A stretch of DNA of 64,000 bases, taken from the NCBI RefSeq assembly GCF_001625695.1, contig NZ_AUXY01000074.1:1-64000 (forward strand), given 5' to 3'. The notes below the pieces were generated by a model. That model saw only the letters and a list, made by a program, of their open reading frames with translations, searched no databases and had not been told where the DNA came from. Positions 10,076 to 18,231 of this stretch are shown here, piece by piece. Within the stretch, counting starts at the first letter, position 1. Every line of letters begins with the position of its first letter. The DNA comes from Pseudoalteromonas luteoviolacea H33-S (lineage in GTDB: Bacteria > Pseudomonadota > Gammaproteobacteria > Enterobacterales > Alteromonadaceae). The position numbers were made by a program, and so were the translations under genes.

Positions 10076-11208
10076 AACTTGAACAGCCTTTTTGGATTTG
10101 TTTCTAAAATATCATTGATCTGAGCTTGCGATAGTTCAGGCAGTTCTTCAGCTATTTGCTTTAAATCAAAATGTAAATGATCTGGATGCGGAAAGTCACT
10201 ACCAAAAATAAGCTTTTCATGCCCGATAGCTTTGAGTGTATCTGCAATTGGCTCTCCAATTTCAACGGCGACCCAACATTGCCTTTTGAAATATTCCGAA
10301 GGAAGCATTTTAATATTACTTTCAGTAAGGCTTGGGAATTCGTTGTAACAAATATTATCTAAACGCCAAAGCAAACCTGCAACCCATGAGCAACCTGCTT
10401 CTAAAAACACGAATTGCAGTTTAGGGTGACGCTCTAATACTCCGCCTTCTAACAAATCAATGAACGCCATTTGTGCTTCCATTACGTGAGAGCATGCATG
10501 TAATGAAAACCTAGATGTGAACCTATCTATACCAACTGTTTGCCCTTGTAAATGTGTACCTCCATGAAATGTGACCGCAATGTTGTTGTCCTCACAAGCT
10601 TGCCAAAATTCTTCATTGTCTGGGTGACTGAGGTTTTTTCCTAAAATAGGTTCTGGTCTTATTGTGATGGCTCGCCAACCTTTTTTACTGATCTCCTCAA
10701 CTTGTTGCATTAATGAACTTGTATCGTGACGGCTGACTATACCAACAGGGATTAATCTACTTTGATCAAATGAGCAAAAATCTTGTAGCCAATGATTATA
10801 AGCCTGAGCATATTGAAGAGAAGTTTCAGGGTCAACTTTTTCATGATTAACAATATAACCCGTAAAAGTTGGAAAGATTAGAGCAACAGATATATTGGTC
10901 TCGTTCATAGATACAATTTGACCAGCTGGCGTTTTCGCTAAAGAGCGCTCCCTGCTGCTGGAACTTCCGACTAGGGCAGTAGCAATTTGCATCTCTAGCC
11001 CCCAATTACTGAGGATATCGTAGTCTCCAACTTTATAGATGGGTGGTAAACTTACATCAGCGAATCCATCACGGACTCTTTTTGCGCGTTTTTCATCCGA
11101 GTCTGTTTCTAAACGAATTTCAAAGCCATTCAGAGTTTCAGGCTTTAAATATTGTTGCCACATACCAAGTTCTTCCATAATGTGGCGATCACAGTCAATA
11201 ACAATCAT
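10072..11208 (-). CDS. Amidohydrolase-2 family metal-dependent hydrolase in TOMM cluster
   Basis: A 378-residue amidohydrolase of the ACMSD-like class (amidohydrolase 2), a TIM barrel using a bound metal to hydrolyse or decarboxylate substrates. Visible ligands are the N-terminal DCDRH (residues 5-9), the central HGGTH (about 209-214), a His-rich stretch SLHACSHVMEAQMA (about 236-250) and the late acidic site GSDFPHPDH (about 336). Length is typical. The gene lies between the precursor and cyclodehydratase genes and shares an ATGA overlap with the latter, so it is almost certainly part of the same pathway. Its substrate is unknown; a role in tailoring the modified peptide or making a cap group is inference. 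Confidence 0.86.
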   Translation of the reverse strand: MIVIDCDRHIMEELGMWQQYLKPETLNGFEIRLETDSDEKRAKRVRDGFADVSLPPIYKVGDYDILSNWGLEMQIATALVGSSSSRERSLAKTPAGQIVSMNETNISVALIFPTFTGYIVNHEKVDPETSLQYAQAYNHWLQDFCSFDQSRLIPVGIVSRHDTSSLMQQVEEISKKGWRAITIRPEPILGKNLSHPDNEEFWQACEDNNIAVTFHGGTHLQGQTVGIDRFTSRFSLHACSHVMEAQMAFIDLLEGGVLERHPKLQFVFLEAGCSWVAGLLWRLDNICYNEFPSLTESNIKMLPSEYFKRQCWVAVEIGEPIADTLKAIGHEKLIFGSDFPHPDHLHFDLKQIAEELPELSQAQINDILETNPKRLFKL

Positions 11209-11253
11209 AAAAGTTCTCCGGTAAGGGGCTATGATTAGCCCCTTTTATTCGAG

Positions 11254-12117
11254 TTATGTACAGGTGAAGGGGTGGCCAGCGCCATTGCTGTTGTAGTCAG
11301 TTAGTGCGATAGGCAATAAAGAAAGTTCGTCTTGAACTAGATTCTTAATTTCGCCATGTTTCTGCGGTGAATTTGGATACCAAAGTGTAATTTCGTTACG
11401 GACAATAGATTTAAATGAAGCGAAATCATCACTATAAATAAAATTATCTGACTCAGAAAAGACAATGTCCATATTCCATGGATTAACAAATCCGAAATAT
11501 TCTTCAATAATGCTCGTGGCATCATTTTGTTCTGAATACAACTTATCGCGAAACTCGGGATTTTGCCACGCCAGCGCAAGTACTCGAAGCACAACGCCGC
11601 CAAATTCGATAAACTTTTCTTCACTGATCCCTAAGTCAGTAGGCAGTGCTCCACCAAGCATGAAATTCTCTAGCTCCACTAACTCTCTAACTTCTTCTAC
11701 AGGAACTGAATCGTCAACGATAACAAGTTTTTCGTTATACTCTGTAAGGCCCATCAATGTCGGGAAATATCTGTAATAAGTTGCAGCAGCAACAGCAGAA
11801 AATTCTTCTTTATCATGTTCTAATTGTTTAGGTAAAAAGATTTGAATTCTATCATTTCTACCGATCCAGCCAGCTGTTGTTACTGGTTTCCAGATACTAT
11901 TGGACTCAACATTTTTGTGATTAATGTCGACTTTCTCTTGTACTTTGATCGTTAGAGCTTTCCACGTTTGGCTTTGTTCAAATCCAAAGCGATTTAATGG
12001 AGATTTTTCAGACAACAAATTGGTGTTTAGAAATTGTTCTTGAAAAGAAGAGTCACGCCACGACTCTGCGAGGGCACTTAGGTATGCTGTTCTGTAATTA
12101 AGTAATACTTTACTCAT
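11254..12117 (-). CDS. TOMM precursor, nitrile-hydratase-like leader, BMA_0021/BMA_0022 type
   Basis: A 287-residue protein that matches my memory of the long TOMM precursor family first noted in Burkholderia. It contains two related segments: residues about 10-95 (AYLSALAESWRDSSFQEQFL, then FGFEQS and RIQIFLPKQ) and about 176-255 (VLALAWQNPEFRDKLYSE, then YFGFVNPWNMDIVFSES and NEITLWYPNSP). Both resemble the leader derived from nitrile hydratase alpha subunit. The C-terminal tail DYNSNGAGHPFTCT carries Ser, Thr and Cys and is the likely core to be cyclised. It lies between the kinase gene (26 bases away) and the amidohydrolase gene (45 bases). An AAGGA ribosome site lies 11 bases before the ATG. 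The core boundaries and product are inferred. Confidence 0.82.
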   Translation of the reverse strand: MSKVLLNYRTAYLSALAESWRDSSFQEQFLNTNLLSEKSPLNRFGFEQSQTWKALTIKVQEKVDINHKNVESNSIWKPVTTAGWIGRNDRIQIFLPKQLEHDKEEFSAVAAATYYRYFPTLMGLTEYNEKLVIVDDSVPVEEVRELVELENFMLGGALPTDLGISEEKFIEFGGVVLRVLALAWQNPEFRDKLYSEQNDATSIIEEYFGFVNPWNMDIVFSESDNFIYSDDFASFKSIVRNEITLWYPNSPQKHGEIKNLVQDELSLLPIALTDYNSNGAGHPFTCT

Positions 12118-12143
12118 TGGTTCTTAGATCCTTAAATTAGTAT

Positions 12144-15100
12144 TTATTGAAGAAAGAATAAAGCGGATTGGCTAATAGCCAACTGCTCCGCTTTTTGGCG
12201 ATAGAAATTTTTACTTTCAAGATCACTTGATATTTTACTTTTTGCTAGATAAACATAAGGCAGGCCAGAAACTTCGGATTCACTCTCTGTCCTTTGAATA
12301 CACTTATCGATTAAATCATTGGCTAATGTTTCGTCATTGAGGTGAAGCTTTTCAACCAAATACGGTATGTACCATGCGGTAGCAAACCCATAGTCAGAAG
12401 CTAAGAGCTCTTGTGCCGCCTCAATCGCTTTATCTGTGTTGTTAGTTGCCGTGAAATATACGATGTCCATGTATTTTTTGAAGTAAATAGGGTGCTCTTC
12501 ATTATGATAATTCTGATAGTAGCTGTGTCCGATCTCGATGACCTGTTCGTGTTCTCTGAGCATTGAATAAATTAAGCTACTAAAGACGTGTGTAACGGCT
12601 AAGCTAATAGGGTTCATCGACTCACACGCTTTCTCTATGGATTTTTGAGCAGTTGCTTTTGCTTGGTCTATTTGATTTAAATGCAGATGGCTCAAAGCGC
12701 AAAGGGTGAATGCGACGGGCGTGTTATCAATGCCAATATCGTTGAGCAGAATATCTCTTCCTATTTCTTCCTCAATATCTATCGCGCGTTGATATAGTTC
12801 GAGGGACTCCTCTAAGTCACCATCGACCATATAAACTTGGCCTAAGTGACAATATACGGCGGCTTCCATTGCAAGATTATTTTCTTTTTTAAAACCTTCT
12901 ATTATTTCTATTCCGTACGTTCGAGCTTCTTTTCTTTTCCCAGATATATGTAATCCTTGAAATTTAACCCACTTGATCCATGACGCAATTTTAAGGTGAG
13001 CAGCATCCAAAATTTCAGGGTAATCTTGTTGTATTTCAAAAACCCTTTTCATCAAAGCATCTATTTTGTCTGAGATGAATCCATTTATACAAAAGAGGGC
13101 TTTAAAAGCCACATTGTATATTTCGATCTCTAGGCGTTCGTTACCTTTTTCCTTGTTGTAAGATAAAAGAACATCTATGTAACTTTCGGCTTGGTGATAA
13201 GTTTTAAGTTGCAGCAACTCATTTAAGTGCTCGACGCCATATTTAATCGCAGGTTCAATATTGTTAGACTGGTAAAAATGATGACTGATGACAGGAAAAG
13301 TGTATTTTTCTTTCTCAAGTAGGCAAGAGTTAGCAATTTTTTCGTGGTATTGAATTTTTACATTGTGCGGCATACTCTCATAGGCCGCGTCTCTGACTAG
13401 TGCGTGTTTGAAAATATACGTATTGCTGTCGACTCTTCTTTGCTGAACTATTAATTCATTTCGAATCAACTCATTTAAGTCATTCTGAATTTGGTTTTCA
13501 CTTAATGAAGAAATTTTAGTCAAAAGGCCATATTCAAATTCTCTACCTATTGTTGCAGCGAGTTGTGCCGTGTCTTTAGAGTGCGCAAGACTGTCGAGCT
13601 TTTGTTGCAGTGAATCTCTCAATGTAGTTGGAATTTGATCGAGGGCATCAGCACTTTCAAAGTTAACTTCATCAGATTTAACAGTAATTAACTGTTTTTG
13701 TTTTAACATCCCAATAAGTTCTTCTATGAACAGTGGTATACCATCAGTACGGTTAATTAAAACTTCAATAACGTTGTTAGAAACAGGTACATCGTTAAAC
13801 AATTTTTGAATAAAGACTGCTGTACTTGCGCCGGAAAGCTTCTTAAGGTGAATATCGCTGTGATATGTTTCAATTAAGTCGACTGGAAGTTTATTACGCG
13901 ATGTACTGAAAATTACTTGTTGTGGAGTTAGGTGGTTTGAAAAGTGCTTTATAAATTCAATAGTTGTATTATCTGCCCAGTGGATATCCTCAATGATATA
14001 CAGCTTATTTTGACTTATACTGTTATGCTGGGACATGAATAGTGCAGTTAAAGATCTGAAAAGTAATTCTTTTTGCCTATCAGGGGACAATAGTGGCGCT
14101 TTAATGCTTTTGTCCAAGTCAATATTTAACCAGATAAATAAAACGGATAAAGCGTTTTCTATTTCAATATTGCGATCCTGTTCTGAAATTAACTTAGCAA
14201 AAAGTTCCTTCGCTGTTCTTGCTTCTAGATGGTTTGTATCGTAAATGTACTTTACTAAGGTCAAAATAGGGTAGAGGGCGTTATTCTTGTGCTCAGGTAA
14301 GCACTGTGCAACTAAATGTTGATATTTGGCCGCATTTAACCTTATTTCTTGAAGTAACCTTGATTTACCAATCCCAGCTTCACCATATATATGAACTGCT
14401 TTTTTATTCGTATTGTTTTCATTCAATATCGACACAGCTGCTGATAATTCTTTGTCTCTACCGACCATTTCATGGTTGCTACGTGTTCCACGCATAAAGC
14501 CGAACGCTTCCACTTGTCGCTCGCCTTTTAATTCAAATACCGGCTCTGGTCTGTAGCTTTGACCAAGCTTCAACTCGACGTAACCTTCAAACTCACTATA
14601 AGGGTCTAATATTGCGCGGGTTTCACCACTACACAAGATTTGCTTTTCTCTTGCTGTTCTAGCGAGAGTCATCGCAGCGTTAGCGACATGGCCTTCTGGG
14701 GTAGAGTTTGCATAGGTGACAAACATGCCTGTGTGCAAACCAATGTGAACATTGAGTTGAGCACCATGAGCATCTTTCATCAGTGCATTTCGCTTGGATA
14801 TTTCACTTGTGATTTCTAGTGCGCTTCTGGCACATAGCCTAGTATCATTGTCACTCGCTGTTGGGTGGCCATAATAGAAAAGTGAAATGTCAGCGACACT
14901 GCCAACATGAAATGCTCCGAATCGAGTCGCAATATCTAGGCAATAGTTACGTTGCGATTTGAAAAGTGTATCTATGACTTCTAAGTCATGTTCTCTAGGG
15001 TCTGTGAAAGAGGTGCTGAAACGCAAAGCAAGCACAGTAATTTGCTTGCGTTCGGTGAGTGCCGTGTAACCAAGCGGTGCTGCTGCTGTATCATGATCGT

Positions 15101-16052
15101 TTCTCATCATGATTGTTTCATCATCAGCTGTGTCAACGGGAAAGCTCTGGGCAATTTTTCCGACTAAGTTTGAAACATTAATCGCTTTAAGTTCACTAAA
15201 CGCTTCCTCTCCTGTGATCACACGCTCAATGGCATTTTTATTTAAGACTCGGCGTAAGAGCCCAGATAAAGGGTGGCCGAGTAATGCGCTAGGCAGTGGG
15301 ATATGCGCATCACTCAATTGCTTATGATAGATAGAAGCGACGCTAGTACCATTCATCGCTGGAGAACCTGTCAGACATTCCAAATAGACTAGGCCCCAAA
15401 CGTATAAATCTGTTTTGGTTGTAGCTGGTTCGCCTCGCAATTGCTCTGGTGCACTATATGAGGGAGTACCTAGCGTTTCTTGTGTGAGCGTTAAAGTACG
15501 GAAATCTGCTTGTCGGCTGTCGTGAGTGAGTGTACCAATGCCAAAATCAAGGATTTTTGCGTGCAGCTTAGCACCGGTTTTGCTTAGCATGATGTTGGCC
15601 GGTTTTATATCCCTATGCACAATACCTTTACTGTGTGCGTGAATAAGCGCATCTAGCACCTGTGACATAATGTCAGTTGCCTCCGGCGCACTAAATGGCC
15701 CTTCTAATAACAGGTGCTCACGCAAAGAGCGCCCTTCGACATACTCAAAAACCCCGAAAAGTAAGTTGTCATTAACTTGACCTTGGTCAAGTAATCGGAC
15801 GATATTGGGGTGCTGTAATTGGCTGCTTAGCGAAGTCTCTCGTTTGAATCGCTCAATGTAGCGTTGTTTTTTTTGTTCTTCACAGTGCGGTTCAATGGCA
15901 AGGAATTTGATAGCGACCATTTGACCGGTACTTTTTTGCTTAGCTTTAAATACTTTACCGAAGCCGCCTTCACCAATTTTTTCGAGTAACTCGTAATATG
16001 AGGACTCAAAGCTGTCGAGTATGTATGAATCAGAAAATTGCGTTAATGACAT
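12144..16052 (-). CDS. TOMM-system kinase/cyclase-like/ATPase fusion protein
   Basis: A 1302-residue signalling protein. Residues about 20-275 are a Ser/Thr kinase with all key motifs: GEGGFG, AIKFL, HRDIKPAN (about 144), DFGIG (about 169) and the APE box (YSAPEQL). Residues about 330-485 resemble a class III nucleotide cyclase, but the first metal-binding Asp motif is replaced (ITVLALRFSTSF), so it may be inactive. An AAA/STAND-type ATPase follows with Walker A YGEAGIGKS (about 554) and Walker B IIEDIHWAD (about 681), and then TPR-like helices to the end. Fusions of this layout and length are known next to TOMM precursors. It is the first gene of the cluster, 26 bases before the precursor, and probably senses a signal to control production. 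It has no membrane segment. Confidence 0.88.
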   Translation of the reverse strand: MSLTQFSDSYILDSFESSYYELLEKIGEGGFGKVFKAKQKSTGQMVAIKFLAIEPHCEEQKKQRYIERFKRETSLSSQLQHPNIVRLLDQGQVNDNLLFGVFEYVEGRSLREHLLLEGPFSAPEATDIMSQVLDALIHAHSKGIVHRDIKPANIMLSKTGAKLHAKILDFGIGTLTHDSRQADFRTLTLTQETLGTPSYSAPEQLRGEPATTKTDLYVWGLVYLECLTGSPAMNGTSVASIYHKQLSDAHIPLPSALLGHPLSGLLRRVLNKNAIERVITGEEAFSELKAINVSNLVGKIAQSFPVDTADDETIMMRNDHDTAAAPLGYTALTERKQITVLALRFSTSFTDPREHDLEVIDTLFKSQRNYCLDIATRFGAFHVGSVADISLFYYGHPTASDNDTRLCARSALEITSEISKRNALMKDAHGAQLNVHIGLHTGMFVTYANSTPEGHVANAAMTLARTAREKQILCSGETRAILDPYSEFEGYVELKLGQSYRPEPVFELKGERQVEAFGFMRGTRSNHEMVGRDKELSAAVSILNENNTNKKAVHIYGEAGIGKSRLLQEIRLNAAKYQHLVAQCLPEHKNNALYPILTLVKYIYDTNHLEARTAKELFAKLISEQDRNIEIENALSVLFIWLNIDLDKSIKAPLLSPDRQKELLFRSLTALFMSQHNSISQNKLYIIEDIHWADNTTIEFIKHFSNHLTPQQVIFSTSRNKLPVDLIETYHSDIHLKKLSGASTAVFIQKLFNDVPVSNNVIEVLINRTDGIPLFIEELIGMLKQKQLITVKSDEVNFESADALDQIPTTLRDSLQQKLDSLAHSKDTAQLAATIGREFEYGLLTKISSLSENQIQNDLNELIRNELIVQQRRVDSNTYIFKHALVRDAAYESMPHNVKIQYHEKIANSCLLEKEKYTFPVISHHFYQSNNIEPAIKYGVEHLNELLQLKTYHQAESYIDVLLSYNKEKGNERLEIEIYNVAFKALFCINGFISDKIDALMKRVFEIQQDYPEILDAAHLKIASWIKWVKFQGLHISGKRKEARTYGIEIIEGFKKENNLAMEAAVYCHLGQVYMVDGDLEESLELYQRAIDIEEEIGRDILLNDIGIDNTPVAFTLCALSHLHLNQIDQAKATAQKSIEKACESMNPISLAVTHVFSSLIYSMLREHEQVIEIGHSYYQNYHNEEHPIYFKKYMDIVYFTATNNTDKAIEAAQELLASDYGFATAWYIPYLVEKLHLNDETLANDLIDKCIQRTESESEVSGLPYVYLAKSKISSDLESKNFYRQKAEQLAISQSALFFLQ

Positions 16053-16647
16053 AATAGTAATGAGCTTCTCTAAATTAATATCCGTTTATGGCATATATAT
16101 GTTACTAATTTATACATTAGCGATGGATTAATAGCTAACTTATAAATCTGACATCCACATTATAACTACTGTTAACACTAAAACCAGAACTATTCGATAA
16201 TCGGTATAATCTGGCTCGAAATGTTAAATTTTTTGTTTTAAAACACGTAGAGGTAAATGTGTGAAATGTCAATTATCCTGTTTTTTGCAATTTAATTTCA
16301 TGGATATAGCTTGGCATAATAGTGCTTAGGTTCAAGAGAGTAAATACAGGTGTAATAAAGTGTAATATTTGGTTGAAAATGAATCTGTAAGGCTTGCATA
16401 TAATCTTTATAGGTTCTGAAAAGCCCATGGAATTTAGGCTTTATTTCATTGTAGGGACCTAAAATACATGCTACTGAAGTATTATGAATGCTTTTTGAGG
16501 TTATGCTATTGTCAGCAGAGGGAACTAAGCGATTATTTATATAATCGGCATTAATAAAAAAGAGTTGGTTTTTACATTGAAATACTGAATATGCTGTTCG
16601 TCGTTGAAGAATTTTGCATAAATAAAGGCGGTTTATAGCTGAGTTAG
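16053..16647. other. Long upstream region of the TOMM cluster
   Basis: About 595 AT-rich bases without a recognised gene. It should contain the cluster promoter: on the minus strand a perfect TATAAT (16159-16164) could be a -10 box about 100 bases before the kinase start, although the -35 match is poor. Near 16418-16444 a short inverted pair AAAGCC/GGCTTT followed by ATTT could be a weak terminator on the plus strand. No small precursor peptide gene was seen. Confidence 0.4.
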
Positions 16648-17166
16648 TTAAGCAATGGCTTTTATCAAGATACTCATGTCAGTAATACCTGCCTCTTTCA
16701 TTGCATCTTTTACATTTTCTATTGTTTCAAAGTATTGCAACTGCAATTGCATGAAGTATTGATTTCTAGAGTCATAATAAGCTTTTTGAGCTTCGTCATC
16801 ATGATCTGTTGTAGCGTTAAGTTCGGCAACCTCTTGCTTGACCAGATCTAGTTCTTCTTTCATTTCCTCTAATCGCTCTAGCATTCTTCGAATATGATCT
16901 GGAATATCGCCATACTTGTCTTCTGCTTTTTCTCTGGCTTCTCGACCAGATAGCTTTTCTTTTTCTTTATCTGATAGTTTATGAGTGCCTTCTAGTTCAG
17001 AGGTATCGTCAGTTTTTTCGGCAGTGTTGCCATCGTTTTTGTCTACTTCAGAGGCCTGTTTATTCTCTACTTGGGTTTTTTGCTCTATATACCTAGCTTT
17101 CTCATTCATCTCTTTTATGGCCTGATAACCAGACACAGAATTGGCCTCATGTATAACAATCATCAT
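16648..17166 (-). CDS. Charged coiled-coil protein of unknown function
   Basis: A 172-residue soluble protein that I do not recognise. The N-terminal half is very hydrophilic and probably disordered (Lys, Glu, Asp, Thr; ASEVDKNDGNTAEKTDDTSE). A coiled coil follows (MLERLEEMKEELDLVKQEVA, about 95-115). The C-terminal 50 residues contain a helical segment rich in Gln and aromatic residues (YFMQLQLQYFETIENVKDAM) that may form an interaction surface. It lies 595 bases before the TOMM kinase gene on the same strand, with a separate transcription unit likely. A link to the TOMM cluster is possible but not shown. Confidence 0.7.
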   Translation of the reverse strand: MMIVIHEANSVSGYQAIKEMNEKARYIEQKTQVENKQASEVDKNDGNTAEKTDDTSELEGTHKLSDKEKEKLSGREAREKAEDKYGDIPDHIRRMLERLEEMKEELDLVKQEVAELNATTDHDDEAQKAYYDSRNQYFMQLQLQYFETIENVKDAMKEAGITDMSILIKAIA

Positions 17167-17324
17167 TAAATCCTTGGTATTACATTACCTAAAAACAATT
17201 TGAACCAGAAGTACAAGCATTTATCGGCATGTACATGATAAACATTAATACATTTTTCTTATTTAATATAATTATTTGAGACGAGAGGCAATACTACTGA
17301 TATGAGTTACTGAAAGGCTTATTA

Positions 17325-17344
17325 AAGGCGCTTATTTGCGCCTT
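17325..17344 (-). terminator. Terminator after the Tsx-like gene
   Basis: Perfect 7-base GC-rich arms AAGGCGC and GCGCCTT with a 6-base loop lie 16 bases beyond the stop codon of the Tsx-like gene. The second arm ends in TT and is followed by TAATAA, so the T-run is short. Confidence 0.6.
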
Positions 17345-17359
17345 GATTAAGTTCAGCGA

Positions 17360-18145
17360 TTAGAATGTCCAAGCGACGTGTATTTGAGGAACTGATTCGT
17401 TGGTATCAGTGCCGAGTTTATTACGCCAATATTGCCATTCTAAGCCCAAGTATAGCTGGCCTTCAGACATTTCAAGCGCATGACCCAGATCCCATCGAAC
17501 AATAGGTTGTGCTAGTAGCCAGCCTTTAACATCAACGCCTAATTCATTTTCTCTTTGAGCAATGTATTCAACATGCCCTGTAACTTCAAACTTTTGGTTG
17601 CCGATATTAAAAGGGTATCCCCACGCGATATCTATCATCCAGCTGTTCGATTCGGCAGGTGCGCCACCTCTAGCAACTCCTTCGTTGTCATCAATGTACG
17701 CTGTGAATAAAGTAGATAAGAAACTAAAGCCTTCGGCATTCCAAGAGACTTTTACGCCGGGCAAGTATTTCATTACTTTTGAGTCACCGGCCATATTAAA
17801 GCCTGCAACTAATCCAATGTCTTTTATCATCCCATTTTGAAACTCAAACCCAACGGTTTTAGACAGGCTAAATGTTGAGTACCATTCACCATAAAAGTCT
17901 CTATCTTGATAGTTATCATCTAAGTCATCGACAAGGTAGTCAATGAAGAAAAAATTATCCCCGTATTGATAACCAGAGCTGTGCTGCAATGAATAAACCG
18001 TAGTATTGGCCTCATTTTGTGAGAAAGGGTTTTTGAAATCCCCGTGATTAATATGAAGCTGAGTATTGCTCCAATCTGCAGCATATGCTGAAGAAGCGAT
18101 GCATGTGAGGGCAGTGGACAGTGCCAGAGAGAGTTTTTTGTTCAT
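17360..18145 (-). CDS. Tsx/OmpK-like nucleoside-specific outer-membrane channel
   Basis: A 261-residue outer-membrane beta-barrel of the Tsx/OmpK family, which forms channels for nucleosides and similar molecules. A signal peptide ends at AYA (about residue 23) and the mature protein begins ADWSNTQLHI. Alternating aromatic strands (GDNFFFIDYLVDDL, FYGEWYSTFSLSK, LYLGLEWQYWRNK) continue to the terminal Phe (PQIHVAWTF). Length is typical. It lies downstream of the NhaC-type transporter gene, but a very strong hairpin separates them, so they are probably transcribed separately. The exact substrate is not shown by the sequence. Confidence 0.87.
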   Translation of the reverse strand: MNKKLSLALSTALTCIASSAYAADWSNTQLHINHGDFKNPFSQNEANTTVYSLQHSSGYQYGDNFFFIDYLVDDLDDNYQDRDFYGEWYSTFSLSKTVGFEFQNGMIKDIGLVAGFNMAGDSKVMKYLPGVKVSWNAEGFSFLSTLFTAYIDDNEGVARGGAPAESNSWMIDIAWGYPFNIGNQKFEVTGHVEYIAQRENELGVDVKGWLLAQPIVRWDLGHALEMSEGQLYLGLEWQYWRNKLGTDTNESVPQIHVAWTF

Positions 18146-18200
18146 TAATATATCTTCAAAGTTGAGGAACTTTGTAATTATATATTAATTCAGGGGGTTA

Positions 18201-18224
18201 TGTGCACCTGAAAGCAGGTGCACA
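18201..18224 (-). terminator. Strong hairpin after the NhaC-family gene
   Basis: TGTGCACCTG and CAGGTGCACA are perfect 10-base arms around a 4-base loop, seven bases past the transporter stop codon. This is a very stable stem, though without a classical U-run. It probably terminates the transporter transcript before the Tsx-like gene. Confidence 0.7.
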
Positions 18225-18231
18225 GATCAAG

